Part shown: positions 60,823-64,000 of the stretch, piece by piece
Position numbering within the stretch: position 1 is the stretch's first letter
How the letters are laid out: the number at the start of each line of letters is the position of its first letter
From: Woeseiaceae bacterium
GTDB taxonomy: Bacteria; Pseudomonadota; Gammaproteobacteria; Steroidobacterales; Woeseiaceae
NCBI GenBank assembly: GCA_030065915.1
Contig: JASJCQ010000008.1
Span: 1-64,000, forward strand
Reading direction: 5' to 3'
Length of the DNA stretch: 64,000 nucleotides
Program-made: the position numbers and the translations under genes
The notes under the pieces: generated by a model
Databases searched by the model: none
What the model was told of the DNA's origin: nothing
The model's input: the letters and a program-made list of their open reading frames with translations, nothing else

Positions 60823-62453
60823 GGCGTTTGATCGTATTGATGTTGTTTGGCGCTACAGCGCAGGCTGAAGTGGTTGTGACCGTCGATCGCAACCGCGTCG
60901 AACTGAACGAGTCGTTCACGCTGGAGATATCTGTCGATTCGAATACGACATCGGACCCCGATATCAGCGCGCTGGAGGTGGACTTCATCATCGGCCAGCG
61001 TCGCGACCTGTCCAACACGACGATCGTCAACGGCCAGATCAAGCGCAGCCGAAGCTGGTCTTACAGCATGATGGCCAGACGCGCCGGTGACCTTACAATT
61101 CCGCCGATCAGCGTAGACGGCGAACTGAGCCAGCCGCAGTCGATCCGGGTCATTGAACCGACCTATGAGCCACCAGGTGAAGCAGACGTCTTCATCACGA
61201 CCGAAGTCGATACGACGGAGACCTACGTGCAGGCGCAGGTGCTATACCGGATCAAAGTCTACAGAGCTGTAGCAACGCGGCAGCCAACGCTGAGGGAGCC
61301 GATCTTCACCGGCGCCGAGGTGGTGATTGAAGTCGCCGGCGACGAGCGCAACTACGAGTCGATCCTCGGCGGCAAGGCCTACGCGGTCAACGAGCGCGTG
61401 TATGCGGTCTTTCCGCAGGAAAGCGGACAGATAGAGATTTCGCCGGCACGATTCGAAGCGCGCGTGCTACGCGACGGCCGCATCACGGGACGCAAGGTCT
61501 TTACGTCCGAGTCACAAACCGTTGACGTCAAGCCTATTCCGCCCGCGCCTGCCGAATTCCAGGGCGCCGCCTGGCTACCCGCGAGGGATGTCACGTTGTC
61601 GGAGGAGTGGTCTGAGGATATTGAACAACTGGTGGCCGGCGAGCCTGTGACGCGCAACGTGACGATTAGCGCACTGGGTCAGCTCGAGACCCAGATTCCG
61701 GTCATCGAACCGCCGAGCGCGGCGGGCGTCAACGTCTACCCCGATCAGCCGGAGCTGAATCGCCGCAGTGAGACTGACGGCATTCGAGGCATACGCAAGG
61801 AACAGTACGCGATCATCGCCGTCACCGGCGGTGACGTTCGACTGCCGGGACTCGAACTGCCCTGGTATAACGTCGAGACCAACGAGTGGCAGGTCGCCAG
61901 GTTGCCCGAACGCGATGTCAGCATACTGCCGCCGGACGTGCTGGTCGCACCGCCGGCGGAGGTTGCCGTGACGCCCGAATCGGATGCGGCGGCGGTCGTC
62001 GCCGTGCAGTCGCCGTTCTGGCGCCGCACCGCTGAACTGCTCGGCGCACTCTGGGTGCTGACGCTCATCGCCTGGTGGTGGTCGTCGAGGCCGAGTCGCG
62101 AAGAACGCGAGCCGCCGCAACTCCCGGTTTACAAGCAGCAGGCCAGGTTGTTGAAGCAGGCGCGCAAAGCCGCGCTGGCAGGCGACGCCTCCGGACTGAG
62201 AACAGCGATGATTGAATGGGCCGCACTGCAGTGGCCGGACCGGCCGCCGCGCAGTATCGGTGAGCTCGCCGGGCGTGTGTCGTCGCCACTGGCGGATGAG
62301 TTGAAGCTGCTGTCTCGCAGCAGCTACGGACCCGGCGAACCGGCATGGGACGGAGACGCGATAGCCAAGGCGATCCGGTCATTCTCGTTGCTGCCCGAGG
62401 CTGGCAAGGAGGCCGGTGCCGATACACTTCCGCCGCTGATGCCCCAGACCTGA
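60816..62453 (+). CDS. batD: BatD-like exported membrane protein
   Basis: A protein of about 545 residues. The start GTG-GTG-AGG-CGT gives a signal peptide (RRLIVLMLFGATAQAE), and GAGGTG at 60805-60810 precedes it; an upstream in-frame ATG at 60753 is within the repeat and gives a poor N-terminus. The periplasmic part is a chain of beta-sandwich modules (VVVTVDRNRVELNESFTLEI; VDTTETYVQAQVLYRIKVYR), typical of BatD. A helix near residue 430 (ELLGALWVLTLIAWWW) leads to a cytoplasmic C-terminal domain. Last gene of the Bat operon. Confidence 0.88.
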   Translation: MVRRLIVLMLFGATAQAEVVVTVDRNRVELNESFTLEISVDSNTTSDPDISALEVDFIIGQRRDLSNTTIVNGQIKRSRSWSYSMMARRAGDLTIPPISVDGELSQPQSIRVIEPTYEPPGEADVFITTEVDTTETYVQAQVLYRIKVYRAVATRQPTLREPIFTGAEVVIEVAGDERNYESILGGKAYAVNERVYAVFPQESGQIEISPARFEARVLRDGRITGRKVFTSESQTVDVKPIPPAPAEFQGAAWLPARDVTLSEEWSEDIEQLVAGEPVTRNVTISALGQLETQIPVIEPPSAAGVNVYPDQPELNRRSETDGIRGIRKEQYAIIAVTGGDVRLPGLELPWYNVETNEWQVARLPERDVSILPPDVLVAPPAEVAVTPESDAAAVVAVQSPFWRRTAELLGALWVLTLIAWWWSSRPSREEREPPQLPVYKQQARLLKQARKAALAGDASGLRTAMIEWAALQWPDRPPRSIGELAGRVSSPLADELKLLSRSSYGPGEPAWDGDAIAKAIRSFSLLPEAGKEAGADTLPPLMPQT

Positions 62454-62469
62454 CGCTGGGTCGGCCGGC

Positions 62470-62889
62470 CTACCAGCGGCCGCTGTTCTCCATCGATGCC
62501 CACGGCTCCTGCGGCGGCAGCGCGTCGCCGGCCTGCAACAATTCGATCGAGATATTGTCCGGCGAACGGACGAAGGCCATGTGCCCGTCGCGAGGGGGAC
62601 GATTGATTGTGACGCCCCCGTCCAGGAGGCGCTGGCAGGTCTCGTAGATGTTGTCGACGCGATAAGCGAGGTGCCCGAAGTTGCGACCTTCCCCGTACTC
62701 CTCGGGATCCCAGTTATAGGTCAGCTCGACCTGCGCAGCCTCGTCGCCCGGGGCAGCAAGGAAGACCAGCGTGAAGCGACCCTTTTCGCTGTCGTATCGC
62801 TTCAGTTCGACGAGGCCCAACTTGTCGCAATAGAAGTCCAGCGACGCGTCGATATCCGTAACGCGGACCATGGTGTGAAGGTATTTCAT
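62470..62889 (-). CDS. gloA: Lactoylglutathione lyase (glyoxalase I)
   Basis: It isomerises the hemithioacetal of methylglyoxal and glutathione to S-lactoylglutathione. The 139-residue protein has the four metal ligands of the family: His5 (YLHTMVRV), Glu55 (AAQVELTYNW), His73 (FGHLAYRV) and Glu116 (NISIELLQ). The small size is that of the nickel-activated bacterial type. It converges on batD, with 16 bases between, and is divergent from the HAD gene. Confidence 0.95.
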   Translation of the reverse strand: MKYLHTMVRVTDIDASLDFYCDKLGLVELKRYDSEKGRFTLVFLAAPGDEAAQVELTYNWDPEEYGEGRNFGHLAYRVDNIYETCQRLLDGGVTINRPPRDGHMAFVRSPDNISIELLQAGDALPPQEPWASMENSGRW

Positions 62890-62989
62890 GTTGTCCTCTC
62901 GCGAATGCGCGCGACGTCACGGCGCGCGGGTCGATTTAATGAGTCAATGTGGCGACAATGTTCGGTCATAGCAAGGCTGCGAGCAAGAC

Positions 62990-63688
62990 GTGCAAGGCAT
63001 TCGGGCAATCACCATCGATCTGGACGACACGCTGTGGGACATCGCGCCCGTCATTCGTCGTGCCGAGGCCGCGCTGCGCCAGTGGTTGTCTGACAATGTG
63101 CCGGAAGTGATCGACTCGCATCCGCCCGAGCGGGTGTCGGGAATCCGGCGCGAGGTCATCAACGATCATGCTGACATGCTGCACGATCTGACCTTCATTC
63201 GCTGCGAAGTTCTGCGGCGCATGGGTCGGGCGGCCGGCGTAGGCGACGCGTTCGTCGCAGACGCCTTCCGGGCATTCGACATCGAGCGCAATAACGTCGA
63301 ACTGTTTCCCGAGGTCACCGGCAGCCTGGAATCGTTATCGCGTCGCTACACCCTGGTTGCTGTGACGAACGGCAATGCCCGGCTAGACCAGGTGGGCATC
63401 GATCAATGGTTCGCCGGCTGTGTCGCAGCCAGGGACGTCGGCCGCGCCAAACCGCACGCGTCCATGTTCGAAGCTGCACTGCTCGCCGGTGGGCATACGG
63501 CCGAGGCGACGCTGCACGTCGGCGACCACCCGGAGCACGATGTGCATGGAGCCAAGCAGGCAGGCCTGAAGTCGGTCTGGGTTAATCGCAACGGTGCCGG
63601 CTATCCCGAAGACCTGTCCGCGCCCGACGCGACGGTCGCGAACCTGGAGGAGCTGGATGAACTCCTGGCCCACTGGGAGCGTTCATGA
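62990..63688 (+). CDS. HAD-superfamily phosphatase (YigB-like)
   Basis: A 232-residue HAD hydrolase. Motif I is AITIDLDDTLWD (Asp nucleophile and acid/base Asp), motif II is VAVTNGNARLDQVG, the Lys is in VGRAKPHASMFEAA, and the motif IV acidic pair is LHVGDHPEHDVHGAKQAG. The helical cap in between is typical of class C1. The layout resembles YigB, a flavin-precursor phosphatase, but the substrate is not certain. The start is GTG; the stop overlaps the next ATG. Confidence 0.9.
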   Translation: MQGIRAITIDLDDTLWDIAPVIRRAEAALRQWLSDNVPEVIDSHPPERVSGIRREVINDHADMLHDLTFIRCEVLRRMGRAAGVGDAFVADAFRAFDIERNNVELFPEVTGSLESLSRRYTLVAVTNGNARLDQVGIDQWFAGCVAARDVGRAKPHASMFEAALLAGGHTAEATLHVGDHPEHDVHGAKQAGLKSVWVNRNGAGYPEDLSAPDATVANLEELDELLAHWERS

Positions 63689-64000
63689 CGTCGCCGCTGA
63701 TCATCTACATTCCCGGTCTGCTGCCCAAGCCCGAACCCGCAATGCACCGGGATGCCCTGTATCGGTCGTTGATGCATGGACTCACGGCGCATGCCCCGGA
63801 TGTCGCGGAGCGCATCGACGCGGATCACCAGGCCTTTGACCTGGTCAGCTGGACCTACGACTTCTACGGCGAGCACCGGGATATCGCACTGGATCAACCG
63901 TCCATCGATGCGATGCTCGAACATGCCGAGGCGCCCGACAGCGCCGTCGACGAAGCGAGTGCGTTTACTCGCCGATTGCTTCGGTGGTTCTACCTGCTCG
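63685..64000 (+). CDS. Unknown protein, 3' end outside window
   Basis: The frame opens at ATG 63685 overlapping the HAD stop (ATGA) and runs to the right edge (105 codons visible). The N-terminus MTSPLIIYIPGLLPKPEPAM suggests an alpha/beta-type fold with an early strand and a Gly-rich turn, like lipases or thioesterases, but too little is present to name a family. Translational coupling to the HAD gene is likely. Confidence 0.7.
   Translation, partial: MTSPLIIYIPGLLPKPEPAMHRDALYRSLMHGLTAHAPDVAERIDADHQAFDLVSWTYDFYGEHRDIALDQPSIDAMLEHAEAPDSAVDEASAFTRRLLRWFYLL

Overview
The window is a 64 kb piece of a GC-rich, densely coding genome. Gene content points to a free-living, aerobic or facultative gammaproteobacterium: an Oar-type TonB-dependent receptor, Tat-exported HiPIP, NAD-dependent Mo formate dehydrogenase, HslR, a YhcB-like protein, a Bat operon and DeoD/DeoC. 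The exact lineage cannot be settled by eye; a marine Woeseia- or Steroidobacter-like group is a guess. I saw no tRNA, rRNA, CRISPR array, insertion sequence or prophage.

Layout. 1-13.2 kb looks like a nucleoside and nucleic-acid scavenging region: a concentrative nucleoside transporter (cut by the left edge), nucleoside hydrolase, ribokinase, cytidine deaminase, a large TonB-dependent receptor, a DNase I-fold lipoprotein, a second lipoprotein, DeoD, DeoC, and two adjacent aldehyde dehydrogenase genes that together match the size and layout of a split ALDH16. 13.3-24.5 kb holds small housekeeping and unknown genes (HslR, 2H phosphoesterase, Asp/Glu racemase, CBS protein, YhcB-like protein, opine-dehydrogenase-like enzyme, GNAT, several unknown membrane proteins, a HIG1 protein). 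24.6-31.2 kb carries an adenosine-kinase-like gene, a DUF4956 membrane protein, an alpha/beta-hydrolase-like protein, and the most interesting module: two paralogous secreted CotH-like kinase candidates flanking a secreted metallophosphatase whose C-terminal part looks like a degenerate kinase domain.

31.3-44.7 kb holds a JmjC-like cupin protein, a FAN1-type nuclease fused to a DnaQ-type exonuclease, a divergent pair of phosphoribosyltransferases with a LOG protein, a 7TM-PAS-GGDEF diguanylate cyclase, a redoxin, a stand-alone AsnC ligand domain, a nucleotide-exchange-type transporter, thiolase, nitroreductase, a Bcr/CflA efflux pump and a SYLF protein. 45.3-51.0 kb is a tightly overlapping fdhD-fdsG-fdsB-fdsA operon on the minus strand. 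It is followed by a gluzincin peptidase whose start lies in a Fur-box-like sequence, and by a HiPIP gene. 53-54.7 kb holds an aminotransferase and a DUF192 protein. 55.4-62.5 kb is a MoxR/DUF58/DUF4381/BatA/BatB-C/BatD operon; the BatB-C/BatD junction contains a 50-bp tandem repeat that creates a chain of overlapping mini-ORFs. The window ends with GloA, a HAD phosphatase and a truncated unknown gene.

Functions are assigned from motifs read by eye and from knowledge of the families; no database search was run.
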